In this document: positions 33,528 through 45,665 of the stretch, in pieces
Position numbering within the stretch: the first letter of the stretch is position 1
How the letters are laid out: each line of letters starts with the position of its first letter
Source: Symbiodinium natans
Taxonomy: Eukaryota; Sar; Dinophyceae; Suessiales; Symbiodiniaceae
NCBI GenBank assembly: GCA_905221605.1
Contig: CAJNDS010002190.1
Location: forward strand, 1,177,288-1,227,287
Length of the DNA stretch: 50,000 bases
Direction: 5' to 3'
Translations under genes and position numbers: made by a program
Notes under the pieces: generated by a model
Seen by the model: only the letters and a program-made list of their open reading frames with translations
Told to the model about the DNA's origin: nothing
Databases searched by the model: none

Positions 33528-33602
33528 ACGCACACACACAAAACAACTTGACCCTTAGAATCATTCACATAAAGCTGAACTGAGATAAAAACACCCTAAA
33601 CC

Positions 33603-33669
<67 letters not shown>

Positions 33670-36600
33670 ACCCTAAACCCTAAACCCTAAACCCTAAACC
33701 CTAGCCCTAAACCCCAGCCCTAAACCCTAAACCCTAAACCCACCTTCGCAGGCCCAGCCTGCCTCGGGGGGCGTGTCGGGGGCCTCGGCCTCCCTGACGG
33801 CTGCCGGCGTCGCCGCCGCGGCACTGGGCACCAGGGCCCTGACGCGACGGTCTGCATGGAAGGTGGGGGGTTTAGGGTTTAGGGTTTAGGGTTTAGGGTT
33901 TAGGGTTTAGGGTTTAGAGTTCGGACTTTGCTTTTGTTTTTGGATCCGGGTTTTAGGGCTCTGAGGTTTTGGAAGTCTATAGGGTTTAGGTTTCGGGTTT
34001 AGGGTTGAGGGGTTTAGGGTTTCGGGGCTTCTTCGAGGTTTAGCTGTTTTAGGAGTACGGTTTATGGCAAGCGGGTGATGAGTTTTGGGCCTATAGGCTT
34101 CAAGGTTTCAAAGCTTACGGCTTTAAGGGACAGGGGTTTACAGGATCTTTTTTTTTGGGGGGAGGTGGAGGGGGGGAAGGGTCCCAGGGTCATGGGGTCT
34201 GAGGTTGAAAGGGGTTTGGCGTGACAGGCGCTCGCGGGTTGAGAAGGTTTGCGACCGGGGCTTCTTAGATCGAGGTTGTGATCTGTGTGTTTTACACAAC
34301 AGGTTGGGATGTTCTTGGGATGTTCCCCCTTATACTAACAGTCCTTAATAGGGACTAGAGTCGGGGATACTAATCCCTATTAAGGACTGCTAGTATAAGG
34401 CGGAACAATTCCCAACTACAAGGAGCATGGCTTCAGCTCTCTAAATTAGTATTTTGGGTTTTTTTTCAGCTCAGGGACTCGTACCCGAAAAGGAACCACT
34501 CTTGGATGTCCTCAGCATATTTTGGCGACTCATCACCCTACATATCTCTCCCCTGGAAGCCGAGAGAGGATCGCTTCCATCACGGGTTCAAGCCTGTAGT
34601 TGTCCTTGAAGGGTCACCCAGTTGCCCCCTTTTCCCCCCCCCTGGAAGCCCACCAGCCAATTTTTGGGGTGTAAGGGTATGAGGCTACAGAGTCCCTGAG
34701 TTTCGAGTGGAGGGCTAAAGGGTCATAGTTTCAGTGCCCTTGCCCCAGATCTTCCGCCGGCAGCAGGCCGTGAAGGCAGAGTGTGGGTGAGGGAGACCAA
34801 CGAACCCCTAAACCCCAAAGCTCTAAAGGAGGCGGCTCGTGGCCGTCTCTAGCGTGTGTATTGTGTGTATACGTTCACATAGATCAGTACGAGCACTCTG
34901 GCTCGGGGAGGGGTAGCTGGAAGTTTCTGCCAACACGCTGCCTGCCGTGCTTGCTGTCCCCCTAAACCCTAAACCCTAAACCCTAAGCCCTAAGCCCTAA
35001 ACCCTAAACCCTAAACCCTACATCCGGGGCTTGGCTCCGGTTTTCCCGTGGTTTTCGGTCTCGGGGTTCACGCGTCTTGTTATTGTGGATTCCCCTTGAG
35101 CCGTGTGCCTTGCCAGTCGGTTTAGGGTTTAGGGTTTAGGGTTTAGGGTTTAGGGTTTAGGGTTTAGGGCTTAGGGCTTAGGGCTTAGGGTTTAGGGTTT
35201 AGGTGTCTTGTGGATTCTGAAACACCAACGATTCTTGAAACACCAGCAACAAGAGTGGGATCATGTCCTTATGCTACGCTATTTCCGATGAGGGTGTATT
35301 AAACCCTAAACCCTAGGACTGAACACACTTGTGTCTGCTCGTCATGTTTCAGAGATTCACTGTCTCTTTTACCCTTTAATGCTTTTGAGGTCAAGATTTT
35401 GTTTTGTTGTTTTGTTTTCTGCAATGAGTGTACAGTTGAAGAAGGCATAGAGTTCAGAACTGCCTGACATCACACATTAAGGCGGTTTTAAGTGTCGGGG
35501 TTAGGTGGATTGCGCTTGCAAATTCAGAGTTTAGGGCTGTGCAGTTTAGAGTTGCCAGGGCGTCTCAGCTAAACCCTAAACTGCCCCAAAAAGGCGCTTC
35601 TGAAGCTGTGGACTGCAAGTGCCGCACCTGTCGACTTCTGACTCCAAAGTGGCATACTGGGACTACCAAAAAAGCCGCAACATTGCGGTTCTTGTCGTAT
35701 TCGTTTGTCTGAGGGCAGCAGTGCGTTGAGGGTTCGCAAACTTCCGAAAACCTCCTACGCATGTTGTTAACAGTTCTTGATCCTGCACATGTCGCTAAAC
35801 CCTTAGCCCTAAACCTCTAACCCTAAACCCTAAACCCTAAACCCTTTATAAACCTCTAAAGTCAGCAGGAGAAGGGCGCCGTCGTGACAGCGCTAGACAC
35901 AGACGAGGAGATCCGGAGGCGCCACAGCTGTTCTTGCCAGATTTCGTGTGTCGCGCGAGCTGCGGCTAGAGGGGTTCCCAGAGTGTAGGGGTTAAGGGTT
36001 TAGGGTTTAGGGTTGAGGGTTTAGGGTTTAGGGTTTAGGGTTTAGGTTTCGGGTGTAAGGTTGAGGGTTTCGGGTTTAGGGTTTAGGGTGGTTCCTGTAG
36101 ATTCAGGGCTTATAGAGTTTGTGATCCCTAGGGTTTAGGTTTAGGGTTTAGGGAGCATGCCCTAAACCCTGTAAGCCCTAAAACCCTCTTCTTGACTCTT
36201 TTGAAATGTTGGCGTCCCCTGCGCAGGGTTTCAGTGTTCCTCAAAACGGTGAAACATCCAGCTCCTCCCCAACGTTGTTCTCTTGTGGTAGGTGCTTTAA
36301 GGGTTTAGGGTTTGCATGTCCAGGGGGCTTTAAGGGCTTTGGAGGTTTAGGGCTTTTTGGGGACTTCATGGGTTCAGGGCTTGAATGGTTCTAACTTTTA
36401 CCCTAAAAGGAACCATTACCTACCTGATAACCCTACCTGACAGACAGTTTCAAAACCTAAACCCTAAACCCTAAACCCTAAACCCTAAACTTCTTAGAAT
36501 AGGCCCCCTGGTCTACGAAGTTGAGCTCAAACATCCCGCCGAGGCTTCAGCTCGAGGCGGCCAAGCTCCGGGAGGACGTGCAGGAGCTGGAGGCAAGACT

Positions 36601-37777
36601 TGAACCCCTAAGTTTAGGGTTTAGGGTTCAGGGTTGAGGGTTTGGGGTTTCGGGTTTAGGGTGGAGGGTTTAGGGTTTAGGGTTTTTCAGGGTTTAGGGT
36701 TTAGCGTTTAGGGTTGAGGGTTGAGGGTTTAGGGTTTACGGTTTGCTGTGATAGGGCGTAGATGCTGTGAAGGTTAGGCTTTGGAACAAGCTCGAAAGCT
36801 TCGTGGGGCACGAAGAGCAGCTTTGGCCCGATTGTGGAAGGCCATCTAACACTTTTCTCCCGCCCCACGCCGTCCGAGGCGGCAAAGCCACCCAAACCTG
36901 TTCCTTTTATAGGGTTTAGGCCTAATGTCCACTTCCAAAACTTCTTCCGTTGTAGGACGTTCCGTGTCAGGGTTCCTGGGTCCGAGAGCCACCCTGTGTC
37001 AGGGAAGGCAGGTCTGAATTGTTCCAGGTTCCAGGTCTCAGGAAAGTCCCGGTTTCAGGCCTGAGGCCTGGTCCTGGACACACGGCGAGGGGTCCGGGTC
37101 CTCCTGGCCTGGGGGTCTTGGGTACCCCGCCCAGAAACCCAAGATGGGGTTTAGGGCAATGACCTTGTTAGGGGACCAGTACTCGTCTTGAAGAGAACCT
37201 GCTCCGGTACCGGGCCCATCGTGGGTGCGACTGACAACCTGGGTCGACTTGCGCCAGCGGTCGAAGGGCTAAAGCGCCTTCAAGCTTCGTGAGGCGCGAA
37301 GAGAAGCTTTTGGAAGGCCATCTAACACTTTTCTCCCACCCCACGCCGTCCGAGGTGGCAAAAGCGTTTCTGGGTGCGAGAGCCATTTTGTGTCAAGGGA
37401 AGGCAGGTCTGAATTTCAGCAAATTGGGGCTTTGGGATTTCCAGGCGCAGTCAGGTTTTCAGGAATATGGAGGTGGAAGGGCTTAAAGCGCCCCCCCCCC
37501 CACTGTAGCAGGGGCGGCCTAGGCCCTGAGTTTAGGGTTTAGGGTGGGCAGGGCGAGACGCAGCAATGCAGGGAGCCGAAATAGTTGGCCATGTTTGCCC
37601 CTGTAATAGCTAATGTGTGTGTATGTATGTATGTATGCATGCGTGCATGCATGCATGCATGCATGCATGCTTGTATGTATGTATGTATGTATGTATGTAT
37701 GTCTGTATGTATGTATGTATGTATGTATGTATGTATGTATGTATGTATGTATGTATGTATATGTTTATATATGTATA

Positions 37778-37815
<38 letters not shown>

Positions 37816-38151
37816 ATATTTATGTTTATATTCATATGTGTATGTGCATGCACATTTTTCATTTACATTGACATTTATTTACATTTACATTTACATCTTC
37901 ATTTATATTGGTTTTTATTTATACTTAGATGATTTTTATGATTATATTCATGTTTATACAGACACTTGTACTTATACTTATTTTATTTATATGTATATGT
38001 ATATGTATATTTTTTATTTATGTGTATATTTTATATTCATATTTATATTCAAATTCTTATATTTATATGTATATATATATATATGCACATGCACATATGC
38101 ACAACATTTACAATCATACATATATATATATATATATACACATACACATAC

Positions 38152-38185
<34 letters not shown>

Positions 38186-41100
38186 CTACGTATACGTATA
38201 CGCATACATATACATATATATATATATATCCTCACACACATAGTTGCACATATTGAACCTACCATATCAACTACCCCCTAAATACCGCCTCAAGCTCCCA
38301 CAAGCCCCTTGATTAGAGACTCGGCGTTATCCAGGGAGGGTTTAGGGTTTAGGGTTCTGGGTTTAGGGTTTAATTACGGTTTAGGGTTTAGGGTTTAGGG
38401 TTTAGGGTTTAGGGTTTAGGGTTTAGGGTTTAGGGTTTAGGGTTTAGGGTTTAGGGGTTCTCCGGGTCGCATGTCCACTTCTCGAGGCCATCCGGCAAGA
38501 GGAAGAGAGGCGCATTGAGTGTTTGGGTTTAGGGTGTAGGGTTGTCAGGGTTTAGGGTTTAGGGTTTAGAGCTATCAGAGTTTAGGATTTGGAGTTGGGG
38601 TTCACGAGAATGCGTTGAAACCTTATGGCTCTTAGAATGTGATTTGTTTTGGTTCGGGGCTTGCAGTTCGGGTCCAGCATTAGGGATTTCAGGGTTTACG
38701 CTGCAGGGACACGCCCCCCTAAGCCGTAAAGCTGAAATGTTCCCCCTTATACCAGCAGTCCTTAATTTTAGCGCTAATGCGACCCGCCTCGGCCCGGCCC
38801 AGCGCATCCACGAGCGTTTAGGGTTGAGGGCTTAGGGTTTAAAGCTGAGAGCATGCCACTGCAACGTTTTTTTTTTGCTTGGGAAGCTGTCCCAACTGGG
38901 CACTCAACAGTAGCCTTCAAGACCTCGGAGATCTTGACTTGAGATCTGCCCTCTATGCATCCGAGCACTTTTACGCAAGGTTGCGTCCGCGCAGAATTTT
39001 CTTGCGCCTGGCAGCTGTGTTCTTGAGAAGCCGCAATGGCCGAGCAACATTCTACAGTGGGAGAGGCGCTGGCAGCGCATGCACGACTGGCAGGACAACT
39101 CCAACGGACCCTCTGGTACAGCCCAACTTCATGGGGCTCCTTCGCGCCTCGCGGTATCACAGGTTTTTTTTCACGCCGCCCGGTGTCACAGGGTTGGTTC
39201 AGTAATTACGGTAAGTTAAACCCTAACGCCCCTCCACCCTAAACCCTAAACTCTAAACCCTAAACACGCTACCCTCATGTTGCAGGCGCAAGCGGGAAGC
39301 CCTGTTCCGGTCCTGGGACGTGGATGCCTCAGGCACGCTGGACGAGCAGGCGTGGGGGGGGGGGGGGGGTAGGGTTTAGGGTTTAGGGTTTAGGGTTTAT
39401 AGGGTTTAGGGTTTATAGGGTTTAGGGTTTAGGGTTTAGGGTTTAGGCTTTTAAGCTTTGTGTTCTGCGGCTTGGGCTTTGGATGTTCAGGTTCAGGGAC
39501 CCTTCCCCAGCGACTCGAGCCTAAAGCGCCCTGACCTGAAACTCTGAGCCTTAACATCCTAACAAGCCCCATTGAGCCGTCAACATCCTAAAGCCTGAAG
39601 ACCAAACCTCTAAACCCTAAAGCCTAAACCCTGTGACTTCATATAGAGACCGATTCCCCCCTTTTTCAAAAAAGAAGACACACACACACACACACACACA
39701 AATACACAAATGCTACCCCCCCCCCCCCCCCTTCAAGAAAAAGGAGACGCACAAACACAAAGCAAAAAACACATAAACATCAACCCGAAGCCCGAAACCC
39801 TAAACCCCTAAGCCCTGAACCCCTAAACCCCAAACCCCTAAACCCCTAAACCCCTAAACCCCCAAAGCCTAAACCCAAAACCCGAAACCCCAAAGCCTAA
39901 ACCCTAAACCCTGAACCCTAAACCCCAAACCACTGAACATGACATGAGCAGAACAAACAAGTCCCCGCCCCGGCAGGAGCTGAAGATGGGACTCAAGGAG
40001 GCCTCTGTTTGGGGGGGGGGGGGGGGGGGGGGGGGTTTTGGGGTTCAGGGTTTAGGGTTAGGGTTTGGGTTTAGGGCTTAGGGCTTAGGGTTGTTTTTAT
40101 TTTGCTTTTTTAGTTTTTTTTTTTTTTTGGGGGGGGGGGGGTAGGGTTTAGGGTTTAGGGTTCAGGGTTCAGGGTTTAGAGGTTTAGGGTGTAGGGTCTA
40201 GGGGTTTCAGGGTTTCAGGGTTTTCGGGTGTAGGGTTCAGGGGTTTAGGGTTGAGGGTGTATACGGGTTGTTTGGGGGGTTTAGGGGCTTCAGGGGGTGT
40301 AGGGTTTAGGGTTGAATTAGGGTTGAGGGGTTTTGAGGTTTAGGGTTCAGGATGTAGGGTCTGGGGGTTTTAGGGTTTAGGGTTTAGGGGTTGTAGGCAG
40401 GGTTTTGTGGTTTGAAAGGTTTAGGATTTGGGTTTGCCGTTCAGGTCGTCGCGGGTCGACGGTTGGTGCTGGGGTGCGTGTAGGCGGCTTTATGGGGCCT
40501 GGCTCTAGGGCCTAGTTTAGGGTCTAGGGTCTAGCGTCTAGGGTTCAGGTGTCAGGGTTCAAGGGTTTCCATTCTAAGTACAGGGCCCATACAAACTCTA
40601 ACCCCCTAAACCGCGAGGTCTCCGTTGAATATCAGAGTGGCACCGGTTTTGGTTTTAGGGTTTAGGGTTTAGGGTTTAGGGTTTACGGTTTAGGGTTTAG
40701 GGTTTAGGGTTTAGGGTTTAGGGTTTAGGCGGTTTAGGGTTTAGGGTATACACATGATAACTGTCCTTGTCGTCATCGTTCTCGTGCTCGCCCTCCTCGT
40801 GCTCCTTGTCCTGGTCATCCTCTTCGTCCTCTTCGTCCTTTTTTCCCGAAAGCATCGCGAAGGGTTCTTCCGTGCGGAGCCCTCTGACCCAACAACATAG
40901 ACTGAAGTGCATAGACTGAAGTGCATAGAGTGAAGTGCATAGAGTGAAGTACACAGAGTCAAGTGCATAGAGTCAAGTGCATAGAGTGAAGTGCATAATT
41001 AGAGTGAAGTGCCATAGAGTGAAGTGCATAGAGTGAAGTGCATAGACATAGAGTGAAGTGCATAGAGTGAAGTGCATAGAGTGAAGTGCATAGAGTGAAG

Positions 41101-44100
41101 TGCATAGAGTGAAGTGCATAGAGTGAAGTGCATAGAGTGAAGTGCATAGAGGGAATTGCATAGAGTGAACTACATAGAGTGAATTGCATAGAGTTTAGTA
41201 CAAGTTCATAGAAATTACGAGATTTGCATAGAATTTAGTAGACCTTCGTACCCAGTCCTAGATTTCTTAATTCAAATTACTCTTTCTAAGGCGGCGGGCT
41301 GGGTTGACATCGCCAGTCGGGATTGCAACCCTCTGCGCGTTCTGGCGTGGTCGCGGTGCTAAAACCATCGTTTTTTTTACGTTTCTTTCTGACCGCGGAC
41401 AACCCTCTGCGGGTAATCGCCGGGTGGCGGTGCTAAAACCGTCGTTTTTGGTACTTTTTTTCGTGGGCGCAGACAACCCTCTGCGGGTTTCGGCGTTGGC
41501 GCAGTGCCAAAACCGTCGTGTTGTTGCGTTTTCTGACATACAAACGTAACCCCTCTGCGGGTTTTCGGTCGCGGCGCCAAAACCGTCGCATTTTTGCATT
41601 TCTTGACATACAAGCGTAACCCCTCTGCGGGTTTTCGCGTGGTCGCGGTGCCAAAACCGTCGTGTTTTTGCTTTTTTCAACTTTTGTAGTACAGACGTAG
41701 TACGCCGGGGACTTCCGTGGCTGGAAAGTCGACTTTTCTAGTACAAATGTAGTACGCCGGGGACCTTAGCTGCCTCGGGACGCGCGTCCCGGCGTCCAGC
41801 ACGCGCGTCCTAGAAACTTGCGTCTTCAGCACGCACGTCCTGAAATCAAGAGCAACTCTGCACAGAAAGGGAATGTCCCCATGCGTTTTCAGGCCCTGTA
41901 AGAACGCACACCCGAAACCCTGCACCCTGAACCCGAAGGCCTCCTAAAATGCACAGAGCTTTTGCGGACAGTGCAGAGCCTTCTGGATGGGCCTCATGAG
42001 GTTCTTTGGAGGTTCTTGGGGGGCGAAAAACCTCGGAAATTCACACCGTCCTCTGCGGCCCCAGGCCCGAAAGCTCCCGTGCATTTTCCAGGCCCCCCAA
42101 AACGCACAGAGCCTGCTGGGACAGCACAGAGCCTTCTGGAAGGTGTCCTCATGAGGTTCCTTAATAAGGTTCTGGGGGAATCACGTAGTGCAAAAATCTT
42201 GGAAAACCCACGCAGTCCTTGCGGCCCTCAACCCGGACCCTGAACCCGAAAGCTCCCGTGCATTTTCCAGGCCCCCCAAAACGCACAGAGCCTTCTTGGA
42301 CAGCGCAGAGCCTTCTGGCAGGTGTCCTCATGAGGTCTGGGGGAATCACGTAGTGCAAGAATCTCGAAAAACGCACGCAGTCCTTGCGGCCCTCAACCCG
42401 AACCCCGAACCCGAAAGCTCCCGTGCATTTTCCAGGGCCCCCAAAACGCACAGAGCCTTCTTGGACAATACAGAGCCTTCTGCAAGGTGACCTCATGACT
42501 CATGAGGTTCCTTATATATAGGGGTTTGGGGCTTAGGCAGGAATCACTCAGTGCAAAAGCCTCGGAAAATGCACCTCGCGAAACGCACCGAGCCTTTTTG
42601 GACAGTGCAGAGCTGGAAGGGGTCCTCATGAGGTTCCCTAGAAAGTTCCTGGGGGGCTAGGCAGGAGTCACTCTGTGCAAAAACCTCGAGGCCCAAAGCC
42701 CCGGTTTAGGGTTTAGGGATTAAGGCTTGTTAAAGAATATTCCGTACTAAAGGGGCATTTGGAGTCCCGGAGAGCCCCTAAACCCTAAGCCCTAAACCTG
42801 TACCTGGGCTTTGGAGTACTAGACTTTAATACTTTTTTTGGTTTTGGGTTCCCATTATAGGTACTTATACCTAAATTGTACTTTTTTTCCTGGGTCTACT
42901 CCAGAGAAAGGGTACAGAACCCCCAACAGGAATGCAAAGTCGAGATCGACGACGAGAAGGCCAAGCGACTCTTGAAGGCCGGAAACCCTAAACCCTAAAC
43001 CCTAAACCCTAAACCCTAAACCCTAAACCCTAAACCGCGGCCTGTGCCAACCTCTCACTGACGGGCTAGGCTTCAGGGTTTAGGGGTTAGTTGTGTTCGG
43101 AAGTGCTTATCAACATGCAGCAAGGCCAACACTGCTTGATGCTCCAGACCCGAAATCCTCAGCCCTAAACCCTAAACCCTACAACCATCAACCCTCAATC
43201 CTCAACTTACTAAAACTCTAGATCCCTAAACCCTAACCCTAAACCCTCAACCGCTCAACCCCTCAACCCAGAAGCCTTGCCATTTGCAGGCCCTGGATGA
43301 CAACGGCGACGGCGTGCTGCAGAACGAGGATGGGATCGCGTTGACCCCAAAATGCCTTGGGATCGCGTTGAACCCGAAATGCCCCAATTCCCTTTTTTCA
43401 GTTTTTAGTAATTAGGGTTTAGGGTTAGGGTTTAGGGCTACGAGGACCCAAAGTAGGCCCTTGTGCCCTTTTTTGGGGGGTTTAGGTTCTCTTAGAAGCC
43501 CCTTCAAACCAGAAAGGCTACCCTTTTTATTCCTAGGTTACTTTGGGGTCTAGACAAGGATTACTTGCAGGTTCATGAGTAGCTGCAAGTACCCGCAGAA
43601 ACGTTACAAGTATAGGCGACCTTTACTTAGAACTCTAACTTCTAACTACCCAATGACCTTGCAAGCCTTCAGGTAGGCTAAGACCCAAAGCCGAAACCCT
43701 CCACCCTAACCCTGAACCCTAAACCCTAAACCCTAAACCCTAAACCCTAAACCCTAAACCCTAAACCCTAAACCCTAAACCCAGATGAAAGGGGCACACC
43801 TTGGGTCTTCATTTGACTTCCCTTGTTTTTTTTGTTTTTTTGTTTGGGGGGGGGGGGGGGGTGTACCTCTCTCAGTTGTCAAAGGAGCCCCCAGAGAAGG
43901 TAATCTCGGGCCTTAGTCTAGTCCCCCATAATGGTGCCATGTCCTGAATTATTTAGGGTTTAGGGTTTAGGGTTTAGGGTTTAGGGGTTGAGATTCTTCT
44001 ACTTGGAAGCCCTTTTGACTTAGTAAGTCTACTTCGTATCCCCTAGAAAGCCCCTATATGATCCTCCAAGTAGGGGGCCACCATAAGAGCAACTAAGCCC

Positions 44101-45456
44101 ACCTGGGTTTAGGGTTGCTTGAATGGTTCAGGGCTTCGGGTAGCCGATCGGTTTAGGGTTTAGGGTTTAGGGCTCAGGGTTAGGGTTTAGGGTTTAGGGT
44201 TTAGGGTTTAGGGTTTAGGGTTTAGGGGTTAGGGGTTTAGGGTTTAGGGTTTAGGGTTTAGGGTTTAGGGTTTAGGGTTGCTTCCAGGGCTTGAGGGCTT
44301 GAGCCTCGGGATGCAGCACGGCCCTTCACCTGTGACCTGAAGACCTGAGACCCCCGAAGTTCTAAATCAGGGTTTAGGGTTTAGGGTTTAGTGTTTCGGG
44401 TTTCGGGTTTAGGGTTTAGGGTTTAGGGACCAAAGAAGCTACATAAAATCCCCAAACCCCCAGCACAAACTGCAAGCCTAAAGAGGCTTTTCAGGGCTCA
44501 GGGGTCTATAGCAATGTTTTTCGGGGGGGTTGACTGAGGGATCCAGGGCTTGGGGCGGCACTTTGACATGGTTTAGGGTTGAGGGAGTTTACCATGTTTA
44601 GGGTTTAGGGTTTAGGGTTTAGGGTTTAGGGTTTAGGGTTTAGGGTAGTTTAGGGTTTAGGGTTTAGGGTTTAGGGTTTAGGGTTTAGGGTTTAGGGTTT
44701 AGGGTTTAGGGTTTAGGGTGCGGCAGAGCCCATCTCGAAGTGAACGTCCTTTGCTTTCTGCAGGAGTTTTGCCTGACACGCTGCTTGGCTTCAGAAGCCA
44801 CTGCTCTGGACCATGTTGTACATTTTTTGGGTTTTGGGTTCCCTAAACCCTAAACCCTAAACCCTAAACCCTAAACCCTAAACCCTAAACCCCCCCATAC
44901 AGCAACCTAGAATATGGTACAGTGTACCCGCATTTTTGTATTGCTGGGCTGCCAAGCATACAGCTACTTGGCGGCGATGCTTGGTAGACACGGAAGACGC
45001 CGTCTTATATGGCTGTGAGTGAGTCTGTGGCTTGTTTTGAACCCTTTGAAATTCCATCGCCCATGCTCGGAAAATCCGACCACTTGTTTTCTGGCGATTT
45101 TACAAAGCTGAAGAGTATGTGGCCCCTCCAGTTGAGCATGAAACCCTGAACTCTCAACCCTGAACAACGTTCAGCAAACCGCCACAGCAAAGAAAAAAAT
45201 CCACACGCACACACGCACACGCACACGCACACGCACACGCACACGCACACGCACACGCACACGCACACGCACACGCACACGCACACGCCCACGCCCACGC
45301 CCACGCCCACGCCCACGCGCACGCGCACGCGCACGCGCACGCGCACGCGCACGCGCACACGCACGCGCACACGCACACGCACACGCACACGCACACGCAC
45401 ACGCACACGCACACGCACACGCACACGCACACGCACACGCACCACACAACAACACA

Positions 45457-45528
<72 letters not shown>

Positions 45529-45634
45529 ACACACACACCAACACCACACCCACACACACACACACAACACCACACCCACACACACACATTTTCACACACA
45601 ACAACACACACACACACACCACACCACACACACA

Positions 45635-45665
<31 letters not shown>

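Noticed and set aside
37585-38281. Met/Tyr/Cys-rich ORFs up to 222 aa
   Set aside because: They come from (GTAT)n and (TA)n repeats in all frames.
40959-41189. Repetitive [11 protein letters not shown]-type minus-strand ORFs
   Set aside because: A 14-bp minisatellite read in three frames; no constraint visible.
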